This document shows positions 55,351 to 64,000 of a stretch of DNA of 64,000 bases, piece by piece. The stretch's first letter is position 1. Each line of letters opens with the position of its first letter. The notes under the pieces were generated by a model. It saw only the letters and a program-made list of their open reading frames with translations, ran no database searches and had not been told where the DNA came from. A program made the translations under genes and the position numbers. Source of the DNA: Macrolepiota albuminosa (taxonomy: Eukaryota; Basidiomycota; Agaricomycetes; Agaricales; Agaricaceae); assembly GCA_027475525.1 (NCBI GenBank), contig JAMWFC010000072.1, forward strand, positions 43,599-107,598, read 5' to 3'.

Positions 55351-55483
55351 GTGTAATAAAAAGCTACTTTAGATAAGGTAGTGGCAACAATTATATGTAG
55401 TATATTATGTAATTTAGTAATATATAAATTACAATGGTACATACTACATGGTCTAGTCTGGATATACTAAACAACAAGGAGGT

Positions 55484-55692
55484 TGTTCAGTAAGGAATGA
55501 GATTAAGGTTAGACCTAGAGCTTAGGCTCTAGGCCATTTAATTACATGCCCATTTTTCAGACTGGTTACAGTCTTTAAAAGGGTGGCATCCACAAGCTTC
55601 CCTACAAAACTGATAAGACATTCTTTTATAGTTTGTTAAGTGTCAATGTTAGCTGACTATAACTAAAAGTAATACTTGCTGTATTCATGCAG
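55484..55692 (+). repeat. Putative Copia-2 3' LTR
   Basis: Begins TGTTCAG directly after AACAAGGAGGT. Its end (…TTCATGCA) is a guess, because no 5' LTR is available to compare. Confidence 0.3.
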
Positions 55693-55719
55693 ATGGCGAG
55701 TAGTATAGTTTACTCTTGA

Positions 55720-56620
55720 GGAAGATGGCCATATCAAATTCGGTGTTAGTCAAGGTAGATGCTCCCACAAGAGGAGAATTCACTGACTGGTCCTCTGTGG
55801 TTGTAGTGGTCCTTGGTTGTGGACTATGCATTTATTGTGGCAACAGGGTTCCATCCCAACAGAGTAGTAGAATTCTTTTTTAAGGTATGAATGACCTTGA
55901 GCAAATTTTTGTGCAAGTAGTGCCCAAAAACAGATTACATTATTTGCAGTAGGGGTCCTCCAACCATCCCACTGCAGGATTGCAGGTGGCTCACTATAGA
56001 TATCAAGTCTACAATGCCATTTGTCATTAATGTCCTGGTACATATCCAATGACACCTTGGATGCCTAGAAATTGCTCTCCAAGTAGACCATGCCAAAGAT
56101 ATAGGCATGATCTATCCATTCCACTGAAACATGATTTGCTAACAGAACTTTTAATATGTTGGCCTCACTGATGTTGGCCAACATGGAATCATCAAAATAG
56201 GGGGTTATAAACTGCACATCAGTCCATGATATTGGCACAAACAGCTTACTGGAGTTGGCTGCATTGTGGGCTTCAATAGCCTCATGGTACATCCTGGGTC
56301 AAGCCATGATAAATGCAAGCACCCTGGCAAAGTGGCTTTGGGATCGCTCTTGAAGTGAGACATCTTGTGTAGTGGCATGCTCCAGGAGGATATGGAAGTA
56401 AATACGGAATGCATAGTCCATGGCAATATCCAAAACAGTGTTTATCATACCAGGGCACAAAAAATAAAGCACATTTTGTGCTAGGTGGTCAAGGTTGAAA
56501 GTATGTTGGATACCTTCCAAGTTGAATCCAGCAAGCATGAACACAGGCTTGCTCCCCCACCCTTTCCATCAAAGGTACTCCTTGGATGTGGGTAGGATGG
56601 CCAGATCCATTTGCTGGTTG
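55720..56620 (-). pseudogene. Unrecognised degenerate ORF
   Basis: A minus-strand frame read across a few stops: GFNLEGIQHTFNLDHLAQN, QERSQSHFARVLAFIMA, VPISWTDVQFITPYFDD, EWIDHAYIFGMVYLESNF, then DIYSEPPAILQWDGW. The sequence is protein-like and continuous apart from stops at former Arg/Gln codons, so it was once a gene. I do not recognise the family and see no transposase or polymerase motif. It lies between two retrotransposons. Confidence 0.5.
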
Positions 56621-56688
56621 TCAAGGTCGAGAGGAGGAAGAATCTGTTCAAGAGGAGGAAGAATCAACTATAATTCATAGCCAGGCAC

Positions 56689-57202
56689 TGTCAGAGAACT
56701 CCTCATTTCTTCCTTCTTTCACTCCTCATTCATTTCCTTATTTCTTCTATCATTCTCTCATTTTGCTGTTTCTATTCTCTCAACACTATCCTCTCAACAC
56801 TATTTGTTAGTACTATTTTCAGCCTTTGAGGTGCTCTAGTTCTTTAGCTATCATTCAGACAAGTGTGGGCCCTTCAGCACTGCTTTTAGACTGCTTATAT
56901 AGGCTGGAGTCTGCCTTTCTGACTTCCAAAGTCCAGAGTTTTCCTGGCTTATTTGTATAGTTGTTCATTTAGGCAATTTTCGAGTTTTCAAGGTTTTATT
57001 GTACTGTACAGTTGTTTTCCATGCTTCAGAGGCTCCAGAAGTGTCTAACCTGGCATAGAAAATCCCTAGACTTATTCTCTTTGGGTCTCCCTCTGCCAGG
57101 TGAGTAGTTATTATGATATTGTTAGTATATACTCTAATACACTTTGGATCTCCCTCTGCCAGCTGTGTGACTAAGCCACAGCCTCCAGAGGTTGCCCTTA
57201 CA
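56689..57202 (+). repeat. Gypsy-3 5' LTR (499-bp family)
   Basis: TGTCAGAG...GCCCTTACA, 514 bp, related to 50276-50774. No matching target duplication is found on its two sides, as expected for one LTR of an element, with gag downstream. Confidence 0.75.
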
Positions 57203-58255
57203 GCAGAACAAGTCTCTACATTTTGGTCTGGAAGCCCCCTTCAGCCTGCGTGAGCCCTCCCTTGCCTCTTTAGGTCACTTCCCCACTGGATTACTCTCTG
57301 CCCCTCTGTTGCTTCTATGACCCAACCAGCCCCCTCAGACACTCTCCTAGATGCTTCTGCCCTTCAGGATAATGCCTGGGGTTGCTTGCTTGCTCTGGAA
57401 GCTCAGGTGCAGACTACTCAAGCTTCCCTCACCCTCCACACTACCAAACTTGCTAGATTACATCAGGCCACAGACACCATCTCTCATGCTCTTCAGGCCC
57501 TCTTAGAGCACCTTTCTCTCACTCCTACCTCTCTCCAGGCACCTTTAGTTAGGGCTGACACACCTCCAGTCCCTTGCTTTGGGGCCTCCCTCCCAGTTCA
57601 TGTCAATATTTCTTGCCCAGCACTCTCAGATGCATTTAATGGTGACCAAGCCATGGATAAGCGTTTTCTGCAGTCATGCATCACCTATATTCAGCTCAGT
57701 GGTGAGGCTTTCCCCTCTGATGCTCTCAAGATCACCTGGGCTCTTTCTTACATGAAGTCTGGGTGAGCTTTGACATATGCGCTACAAGTTTTTTGATGCC
57801 CTGGAGGAGTGGAGAGTTTTGAAAGTTGGGATCACTTTGAGAAGGAGTTTTGGACAGAGTTCTTCCTCTTGGACCCTGCTAAGATAGCAGCCCTCACTCT
57901 CTGAGATCCTCATCAATATGGACAGGAGAAGCGGACTTTAGATGAGCATATCAACTTCTTCTGAGCTCTTGCTGAACAGGCCTGCTATCCAGATGGTCTT
58001 CAGCTCTGTCTCACCTTCTGGGATGGCCTCCTTCCCTCTCTCATAGACCAGATCAACAGCATGGCCAAGAGATGACCTGACAACACAAGTATCGAGATCT
58101 GGTATGAGGTAGCACATGATCAGTGGCAGCTCATTGTCAGGAGACCAGTCTTTGGTTCAAACCTATTCTGAGCTTAGTCCAACAATGCACCTATTCCTAG
58201 CAGATCTGACCAGCCACTTGGCCCACCCTTTCCCCCTTTGTCTCTTAGTAGTCAG
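57203..58255 (+). pseudogene. Gypsy-3 gag
   Basis: Open from the ATG at 57317 (149 residues) and continuing past stops. Residues include FLQSCITYIQLSGEAFPSDA, ITWALSYMKSG, FEKEFWTEFFLLDPAK, DPHQYGQEKRTLDEHINFF and LCLTFWDGLLPSLIDQI, a Retrotrans_gag capsid domain. The N-terminus has a coiled-coil-like stretch. Nothing of pol follows. Confidence 0.75.
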
Positions 58256-58629
58256 CTTTGATGAGTCATATGCATGGATCTTACTCAGCATTGATTATTG
58301 TTAGTCATACTCCTTTACATAACTGGGGCCTGCTTAGTAAACAGTATTAGTAATAGCACAGCTACCAATATAGTATATATAGGCAGCCTGTGGGATAGAA
58401 TATCTCCAGGCTGAACAATAACAGTGTTCTTCTGACCTATATATCAAATCGACTGTAAGCTCTCTAGTGATGTCCAACTGCTTGGTTAGCCTTTCTGGTC
58501 TCTTGCTGAACTCTTGCCTGCCTCTATGCCCACTTGACTCTCACTTGTCACCAGCACTTGCTAGTCTGTGGAAGAAGTTCTACAGACATTCAGCATTGCC
58601 CTTTTAGTGTTGTTCAGCCTCCTACACTG
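58256..58629. other. Region between gag fragments, no gene seen
   Basis: Contains TATAGTATATATAGG near 58365, a TATA-like stretch that could belong to an LTR, but no ends were found. Confidence 0.35.
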
Positions 58630-59484
58630 TCTACTCTTCTAGCCCACAGTACTCAGCTCTATCCCCTACTATATCTTCCAACTCTCAGTCTCCCTCTATT
58701 TCTATAACTCATACTCCTACAGCGGCCCCCTCTGTTTGTTCTTCTGACCTGGCCTCTGGTACATTTCCCATTCCTGGGACTGGCCCTGCCAAAACACCTC
58801 ACTGAACCGCTGACTGGTTTTCTATAATGCAGCAAATGCAGCTGACACTCACTGTCCTCGAACACAGACTAGCCACTCTAGAGAACAGACATGTGGTTGT
58901 CACCATCCGAACCACTAATAAGCATAGTAATGCTTTGGCTACCCATTATTCTGCTCCTCCTAGCCGTCCTAAGCCCTCTGAGTCTTCCAATACTCCTACC
59001 ATGCCCCCCTCTCACCATCCTCAATAGGCTCTGTGATCTACTTCTAATACTCTCCTGGCCATCTCTCTTGCTCAGGATCTTCCTCCTACTGACAGTAAAG
59101 TCCCTCAATATAAATGTGCTCTTGAGCTCCCTGACTCTCTTGTTGCACATGTTGTTGGACATCAGAGGCGGGGCCTTAAACAAGCCCATGACCTGTCTGG
59201 CTCCCAGTTGGCTGTCTTCTTGGTAGGTCCAGCTGGTAGTGAAGGCCAACACTTTGTCACTATCTGGGACACCAACCAGCAGATTAGTGAAGCCCTTGTT
59301 GTCTTTGGAAAGCACATTGCTAAGAAGTGTATGCATGCACCACAAAAGCAGTGATCTGGCAATGCTATGCCAGCAGTTGCTAACCTGGCCTCCTCTAGGA
59401 AACCTGCATTGTCCACCTCAAAACCCTTTATTCCATTTGCACTGCCTCCTCCTCCTATGGCTCCTATGCAGGACTTCACCATGG
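58630..59484 (+). pseudogene. gag-like fragment with a KH-type RNA-binding motif
   Basis: A Ser/Thr/Pro-rich stretch is followed, after stops, by YKCALELPDSLVAHVVGHQ, RRGLKQAHDLSGSQLAVF and VTIWDTNQQISEALVVFGKH. The GHQRRGLKQ loop and flanking strands resemble a KH domain (GxxG loop), and similar sequences occur in basidiomycete retroelement gag proteins. It is cut by the Gypsy-4 LTR at 59485. Confidence 0.5.
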
Positions 59485-59658
59485 TGTAACGGAGTGTCAC
59501 ACTTGCTACTAGCGTCAACAACACTATAGGTATCCAGTAGAGTATTATATAAGATAATATCTTGTATTCACTCTAGTTCTAGTCAATTCGATACTGCAGT
59601 CTGATTCAGTACTGTGTGATACACACAAGATTGTTCTAGCTCGTAACCTACGGTTACA
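59485..59658 (+). repeat. Gypsy-4 5' LTR
   Basis: 174 bp, TGTAACGGAGTG...CTACGGTTACA. The primer-binding site just downstream was not recognised. Confidence 0.75.
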
Positions 59659-59697
59659 TTTTTTTGAATCTTCTGCTATCGGGTTTAGACTCTAGGC

Positions 59698-61002
59698 TTG
59701 TTACTAACTAGGCAACTCATCACCAAAACCTCTCGATTTCTGTTGGCATCACATCAAAAATGTGCTTCCATGACTGGTTCCCTTGATCTGGACCCTCTGT
59801 TCCCAGCTGCAGACACAGGTGACCCACCTGCGTCTCAAGCTGTAAAGATGCAATCCACGTCTGCATACCAGCCCCCACCAAAGTGGAATGAAAAGATACC
59901 TCGCAATGTCAGCATGAGCTTTGGAATGCCAGGTGGGCTATCTGTACAATGGATGATGTCCATTGTACGGCCTGATGGTAAACCAGGAGAGAGATCTGCA
60001 GTCTCAGGAGTGTTGCTGCCAGCAAGCCAAATGCCTTCATTGATGTATGCGGTACTGCCTGAGAGCTCATCAGCTCAGTCTGAAGGTCAACTGGACCTTA
60101 CCCAGTACTTGGAAATGGTACAAGGCAGCACGTTCATGCATAGTACTCCATTCCAGACGGCGCCAACTGAGAAACATTTGGAGTATGTGGCAGATGCTGC
60201 CACTGAACCAGGACCATCATTGGTGATGACACAAGGACAGAAGCAAGGACCAGCAATAGTGGTCAATAGGGAGGATGACGAGGCCGTAAGATCAGAGAAG
60301 GCATTGTCAGCACCTAGAATACCAGAGTTGCACAGAAGAGCCGGCAAACAGCTGCAAGTGAGACATGGAGGCCTCAGGATAGCTCTGGATTTAGAATCCA
60401 AGCTGGAATCCTCAGATGATGAGGAAAGCAAGAGGTTGCATTTGACCCTGTCTATCCAGCTACAGCTAGTATTGGATCAATATTCAGTGGTCGTGAAGGA
60501 ATTGATGCAAAAGCATCTGCAGCTTTACATAGTAAAGCACCTACAGTTACTGGCTGCTAGGAGTCACGATGTACCTCGTGCAGATTTGACTGAATATATT
60601 GAATTATTTGTGCGTATCTTCGAACTCGAAGTGGTGGAATATCTCAAGTGCAAAATGGTGCAAGGGTCAGCAGTCTCAACGGCCACTCCAGCCAACTCAG
60701 TAGAATGCGAAATGAGCATGCGCCGACAAGCGCCATTAATTGCGGATGCAATGGAATTGCTAAATGCGCCTCATCAGGCCAATGAGTCTCAGCAAGACTA
60801 CGTTAGGCATCAGAATGCTGCAAACCAGCAACGCATTGTCAGTGGAGTGCCTCAGCAGGCATTGTCTGAGGTAGAGACTGTGACGACAACTCCAGCAGAT
60901 CCAGAGGCACTACTTGCAGTGCAAGAGGTTAAGACACCTCGAAAGCAAGTCACTATCAAGGAAGAGGTGGACAAAGTCCACATTCTTGAAGAGCAAACAT
61001 GA
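59698..61002 (+). CDS. Gypsy-4 gag, N-terminal frame
   Basis: An open frame of 434 residues; an internal ATG at 59770 (MTGSLDLDPLF) is an alternative start. It is rich in Gln, Ser and acidic residues, with DLTEYIELFVRIFELEVVEYL near the centre and a charged C-terminus (KTPRKQVTIKEEVDKV). There is no catalytic motif. Its position after the LTR and before capsid and knuckle sequence indicates the N-terminal part of gag. Confidence 0.65.
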   Translation: MLLTRQLITKTSRFLLASHQKCASMTGSLDLDPLFPAADTGDPPASQAVKMQSTSAYQPPPKWNEKIPRNVSMSFGMPGGLSVQWMMSIVRPDGKPGERSAVSGVLLPASQMPSLMYAVLPESSSAQSEGQLDLTQYLEMVQGSTFMHSTPFQTAPTEKHLEYVADAATEPGPSLVMTQGQKQGPAIVVNREDDEAVRSEKALSAPRIPELHRRAGKQLQVRHGGLRIALDLESKLESSDDEESKRLHLTLSIQLQLVLDQYSVVVKELMQKHLQLYIVKHLQLLAARSHDVPRADLTEYIELFVRIFELEVVEYLKCKMVQGSAVSTATPANSVECEMSMRRQAPLIADAMELLNAPHQANESQQDYVRHQNAANQQRIVSGVPQQALSEVETVTTTPADPEALLAVQEVKTPRKQVTIKEEVDKVHILEEQT

Positions 61003-62148
61003 CCATGATGCGTAGTATGACACATTCACCTAGTGGACAACTGGAATAAACATGTCAATTACCAGAGGATGGGCAACCAGGACTTGCGCAATCATGGCAA
61101 GTCATTGATTGATGACCAAGGGGTTGCCTTCAAAGGGCATGAGGGTGTAACGCCTGTCAATGACATGCGGCGACAATTCACGGCTCAAACTACTGAACCA
61201 GACAGAGATCCGGATGGTAGTGACGAGAAGAGGGAGCTGAATCATTAAAATAACAATGGTAGGAGTCGTGATTGTAGACAGAACAATCAAGACAATAATA
61301 ATCATTGTAGTGGCAGGCATACTGGTGGATTACCACCAGAGTGAGAAATGAGGCAACAGCCCACCCCACGGCCAGAAAGAACGGCCAATGAGCATTTGTT
61401 TTGCAGCCCCTGGGCATTTTCAATGCCCGCACCTCATGAGTTGCATGAAACTATGCCTGGAATGAATGAGGTGGTGAGGATCCATATGGATCATATGCAT
61501 GACCGCCTTACTCATCTGGTGGATGACTCCCTTGGAGTCAGGTTTAAATTTCCTGTGGGGTTACCGTAAGTCCCCACAAATCTGATGGTAAGCACATGCG
61601 TGCATATGCTGGAGGGCATAGGTTCTCCCAGTTGGAGGACTGGGCCATGGACGTCTGCTACCACCTGGCAGCCTGCTGCTATGGTGGAGACAACATGGAT
61701 CAGAAGAGGATATTTGTGCTATACAAATTCATGGAGGGAGAGGCTTGAAATTGGTTCCGTCACCATGTCCTCCACATTAATCATGACAAATCACATTGGA
61801 TGTTTAAAGAAGTTCTGATAGGATTGTATAATTGATTTGTCAATGCTGCAACGATGCAGGAAGCTTGAAATGCCTTTAGAAAGGCAGTGTATGATGCTAA
61901 GACTGGTGTCCAGACATTTTATAATGACCTGGTGGGTCATGTACAGAATATAGCCATCTATCCAGACAAATACATGATTTGTGAGACATTCCTGGACAGA
62001 ATACTGGCAGATATGAGGAGGGCATTGATACAACAATTTGTCTCCGGAGGTCAATACTGTGACTGAGTTCTTGGCATATGCCATTTGCTATGAGCAGTCC
62101 ACACGTACTGCAAATCATTATGAACAGCATAGTTCATGCTGAGGACCC
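61003..62148 (+). pseudogene. Gypsy-4 gag capsid region
   Basis: Frames at 61033-61248, 61348-61569 and 61585-61818 and later pieces continue gag with stops and shifts: PHELHETMPGMNEVVRIHMD, then MDHMHDRLTHLVDDS, then VTEFLAYAICYEQS. The pattern fits a capsid-type domain. A stop at about 61246 precedes it. Confidence 0.55.
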
Positions 62149-62796
62149 GTGAACTGTCAGGCAGTGAAGGTGGGAACCTTCCTGGCTAAATGGTCAGAGA
62201 TGGAGAACAATCGCAATCCACAATTTGTCATGTGCAAGACAATTCCTGGAGGCCAACGGCCTCGATTAAAGCCTGCTGAATATTTGCCAGCAAAAGATAG
62301 TCAACCCAGTTCAGGTCAAAACCAAGTGGCAGCAAGAGGAGGTGTAGCACCTGTAACACGCATTGTGAGCAAACCCACTGGAATGGCTAGAGTGGCCCAG
62401 AGGAGGCCTGCCAGAGACTCCTCCACATGCTACAACTGTGGTCAGGTCAGGCATTTCGCTAAGGTATGTCCTGCCCCATCCAAGGCACACATTCGGGCGG
62501 CTCATACAGCTGCAGCTCCTAGTGAGGTCATCAGTGTTAACAAGGATGTCGAGGTTGTCGAGGAGGTGGAAGAAGAGCTGCAAGTAGAGGCTGAAGGCTT
62601 GGAAGTGGATGATGCTGAGAGCATCCAGATTGATGGCGACAAATATGTTGCAGTAGATATTTACGACAGTGACTACTATACTCACGATAACAAGCAGGAA
62701 CACTTGTTTGCACTAACTGAGTGCCATGGAGATCAACGTGTCCGAATGAGACATGTCACACTGCAGAAAGCAACCAATAAGTTGCAGAGGTCATGA
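62149..62796 (+). CDS. Gypsy-4 gag C-terminus with zinc knuckle
   Basis: An open frame of 215 residues with the CCHC knuckle CYNCGQVRHFAKVC (62428-62469), followed by an acidic stretch (VVEEVEEELQVEAEGLEVDD). The last part leads to the protease after a stop at about 62794. Confidence 0.7.
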   Translation: MNCQAVKVGTFLAKWSEMENNRNPQFVMCKTIPGGQRPRLKPAEYLPAKDSQPSSGQNQVAARGGVAPVTRIVSKPTGMARVAQRRPARDSSTCYNCGQVRHFAKVCPAPSKAHIRAAHTAAAPSEVISVNKDVEVVEEVEEELQVEAEGLEVDDAESIQIDGDKYVAVDIYDSDYYTHDNKQEHLFALTECHGDQRVRMRHVTLQKATNKLQRS

Positions 62797-63249
62797 TATA
62801 CTCCCAAAGAGAAGGAGTATTTGGTAACTTACGTGGATGTCAATAGACATCCTGCCTGGACATTGTGGGATTCAGGAAGTACCACTACAGGCATTACACC
62901 CCAGTTTGCTCACATTAACGCAATTTGCGTTCATGAGCTGGAGAAGCCGTTGATGCTCCAGTTGGAGACCGTAGGGAGTCATGCCATGGTATAGTTTAGT
63001 GCTGAAGTGAAGATAAAGATGTCAGGGACGTCGACCAAGGAGTATGTAGACATAGCAAATTTTGATTGCTATGATATGATCATCAGTACGCTATTTATGC
63101 GTAAGAACAAGGTGTCGTTGGACTTTGTGAATGACATGGTTGTGGTGAATGGTGTGCCTGTGAAGGCAGAGAAAGTCGTGTTAAACGACATGGATGGGCG
63201 CCTGAGGCACTATTGCACAGCTGAAAAGCGGCATGATGAACACAACTGA
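62797..63249 (+). pseudogene. Gypsy-4 aspartic protease
   Basis: WTLWDSGSTTTGITPQFA near 62860-62913 has the catalytic Asp-Ser-Gly. NFDCYDMIISTLFMRKNKVS near 63058-63118 is the conserved C-terminal strand, usually YDMIIGTPFMRKNKV. A stop at 62995 lies between. It would process gag-pol. Confidence 0.75.
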
Positions 63250-63990
63250 CTAGATGGTTGCAAGAGAGTGACTGTACAGGAGGTGGAGGATGAACATGTC
63301 CCACCGAAAAGCTTGCCGGCAGATTTGCCGGCTATACTGATGTCTGAGGAAGAGTTTCAAGGAACTCTGAAGAAGGGGAAGCACCTGGATGTGGTCGGGT
63401 GTATGAATGGAAAGCCTAAGCAGGCTATACAGTGTAAGAATGAGCATGGTAGATGCGGGGTGGAGTCGCTGGAGTGTCAGCTGACTAGCTCTCAAGTAAA
63501 GGTTGAGGATCTCATCAAGGACAAGGTATATAGTACGATGGGAATGTTGGGAAGCACAAGATCATTAATAGATTGACCAGTGTCCTGGCCAGGAGTGCAA
63601 TGGGCGTATGACCCACAAATGCCACAAGAGTGGAATGAGTTGGTAGCGTCAATGGTGACGCATACTATGGAAAGGGTGCAGTCGACCCAGACGGGAGAGG
63701 TATACTGTTATGCATGAGAGGATGAGATCTCCAAAGCGTTGGATGTTGTATTTGATGGTGTATCACTGAAGGCAAAAAGTGTGCAATCGTTGTTGAACAC
63801 AACAAGAGTGGTGAGGAGGCAACCAGTCATGAGGTTGAACCCAGGGGATCTCACAACAGAGCATGTACGTGCCTTATGGGAGCAATTTGAACCAAAGGTT
63901 CAGTCGCAAATAGCATGCATATCCACATAGAGACATCACAACGGTACGTGTCATACGTTGTACGGGAGCCCGCTTTGTGCCATACCATAC
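63250..63990 (+). pseudogene. Gypsy-4 protease-RT linker
   Basis: Open stretches 63268-63576 and 63739-63930 in one reading direction, rich in charged residues, with no motif. The RT should start right of the window. Confidence 0.5.
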
Positions 63991-64000
63991 GTGTCCAGCG

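Larger units (their letters stand above)
41300..55483 (+). mobile_element. Copia-2 LTR retrotransposon split by a solo LTR and a Tc1 element
   Basis: gag end, protease, integrase, RT and RNase H follow in Copia order. A solo LTR interrupts the integrase (42856-43592) and a Tc1 element interrupts the RT (44706-54052). The 5' end is lost against the Harbinger remnants. A polypurine-like AACAAGGAGG at 55472-55482 marks the 3' end. It is heavily stopped and CpG-poor. Confidence 0.8.
59485..64000 (+). mobile_element. Gypsy-4 LTR retrotransposon, 5' part, continues beyond the window
   Basis: A 174-bp LTR is followed by gag, a zinc knuckle and an aspartic protease in order. RT is not reached. It keeps longer open frames and more CpG than its left neighbours, so it is younger. 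Confidence 0.8.

Noticed and set aside
59162..59524. Minus-strand open frame of 120 codons
   Set aside because: Antisense shadow of the KH-like gag fragment and the Gypsy-4 LTR.
60087..60431. Minus-strand open frame of 114 codons
   Set aside because: Antisense to the long Gypsy-4 gag frame, Ser/Cys-rich without motif.

Overview
The window looks like a chromosome segment of an Agaricomycete-type basidiomycete fungus. The evidence is short GT-AG introns of about 50-65 nt, multi-exon genes of fungal families (CON-6 and DUF6534-like seven-helix membrane proteins), and a dense set of fungal transposable elements. No bacterial, viral or organellar gene set is visible.

Layout. Bases 1-6.4 kb and 24.3-30.1 kb are the gene-bearing parts. 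They hold a small CON-6 gene (830-1390, minus), an unrecognised two-exon gene (2155-3458, minus) and three paralogous DUF6534-like membrane-protein genes (4430-5948, 24939-26521, 28103-29616, all minus) on tandemly repeated units of about 3 kb. A tyrosine-recombinase retroelement with split direct repeats (6942-24275) split the second unit. A degenerate chromodomain Gypsy element (12384-23654, minus, 220-bp LTRs, TSD CCTTT) then landed inside it. That Gypsy carries a shortened Tc1/mariner element, a solo LTR with a tRNA-like sequence, and two unassigned insertions.

From 30.2 kb to the right end nearly everything is transposon: a CACTG-ended MITE (30199-30568); Copia-1 (30911-36860) carrying a truncated second copy of the Gypsy, which itself carries a 601-bp TRIM and another tRNA-like solo LTR; a Harbinger element (38796-41430); Copia-2 (41300 to about 55.5 kb) split by a 737-bp solo LTR and by a Tc1 element (44706-54052), whose right terminal repeat holds a 7.7-kb Helitron (46265-53942); then pieces of two further Gypsy elements, the last running off the window. 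Almost all transposon reading frames carry stops or catalytic-site changes. Many changes read as CpG to TpG/CpA, whereas the gene-bearing zones keep their CpG sites.

How the parts relate. The three membrane-protein genes are the only repeated cellular genes. Copies A and B have open spliced frames and copy C has a nonsense codon. The transposons give a readable order of insertion through TSDs and interrupted repeats. One caution applies to the whole annotation: twelve tandem duplications with a period of exactly 77 bp occur at unrelated places. They look like unmerged k-mer overlaps of a short-read assembly, and several frameshifts inside the transposon genes come from them.
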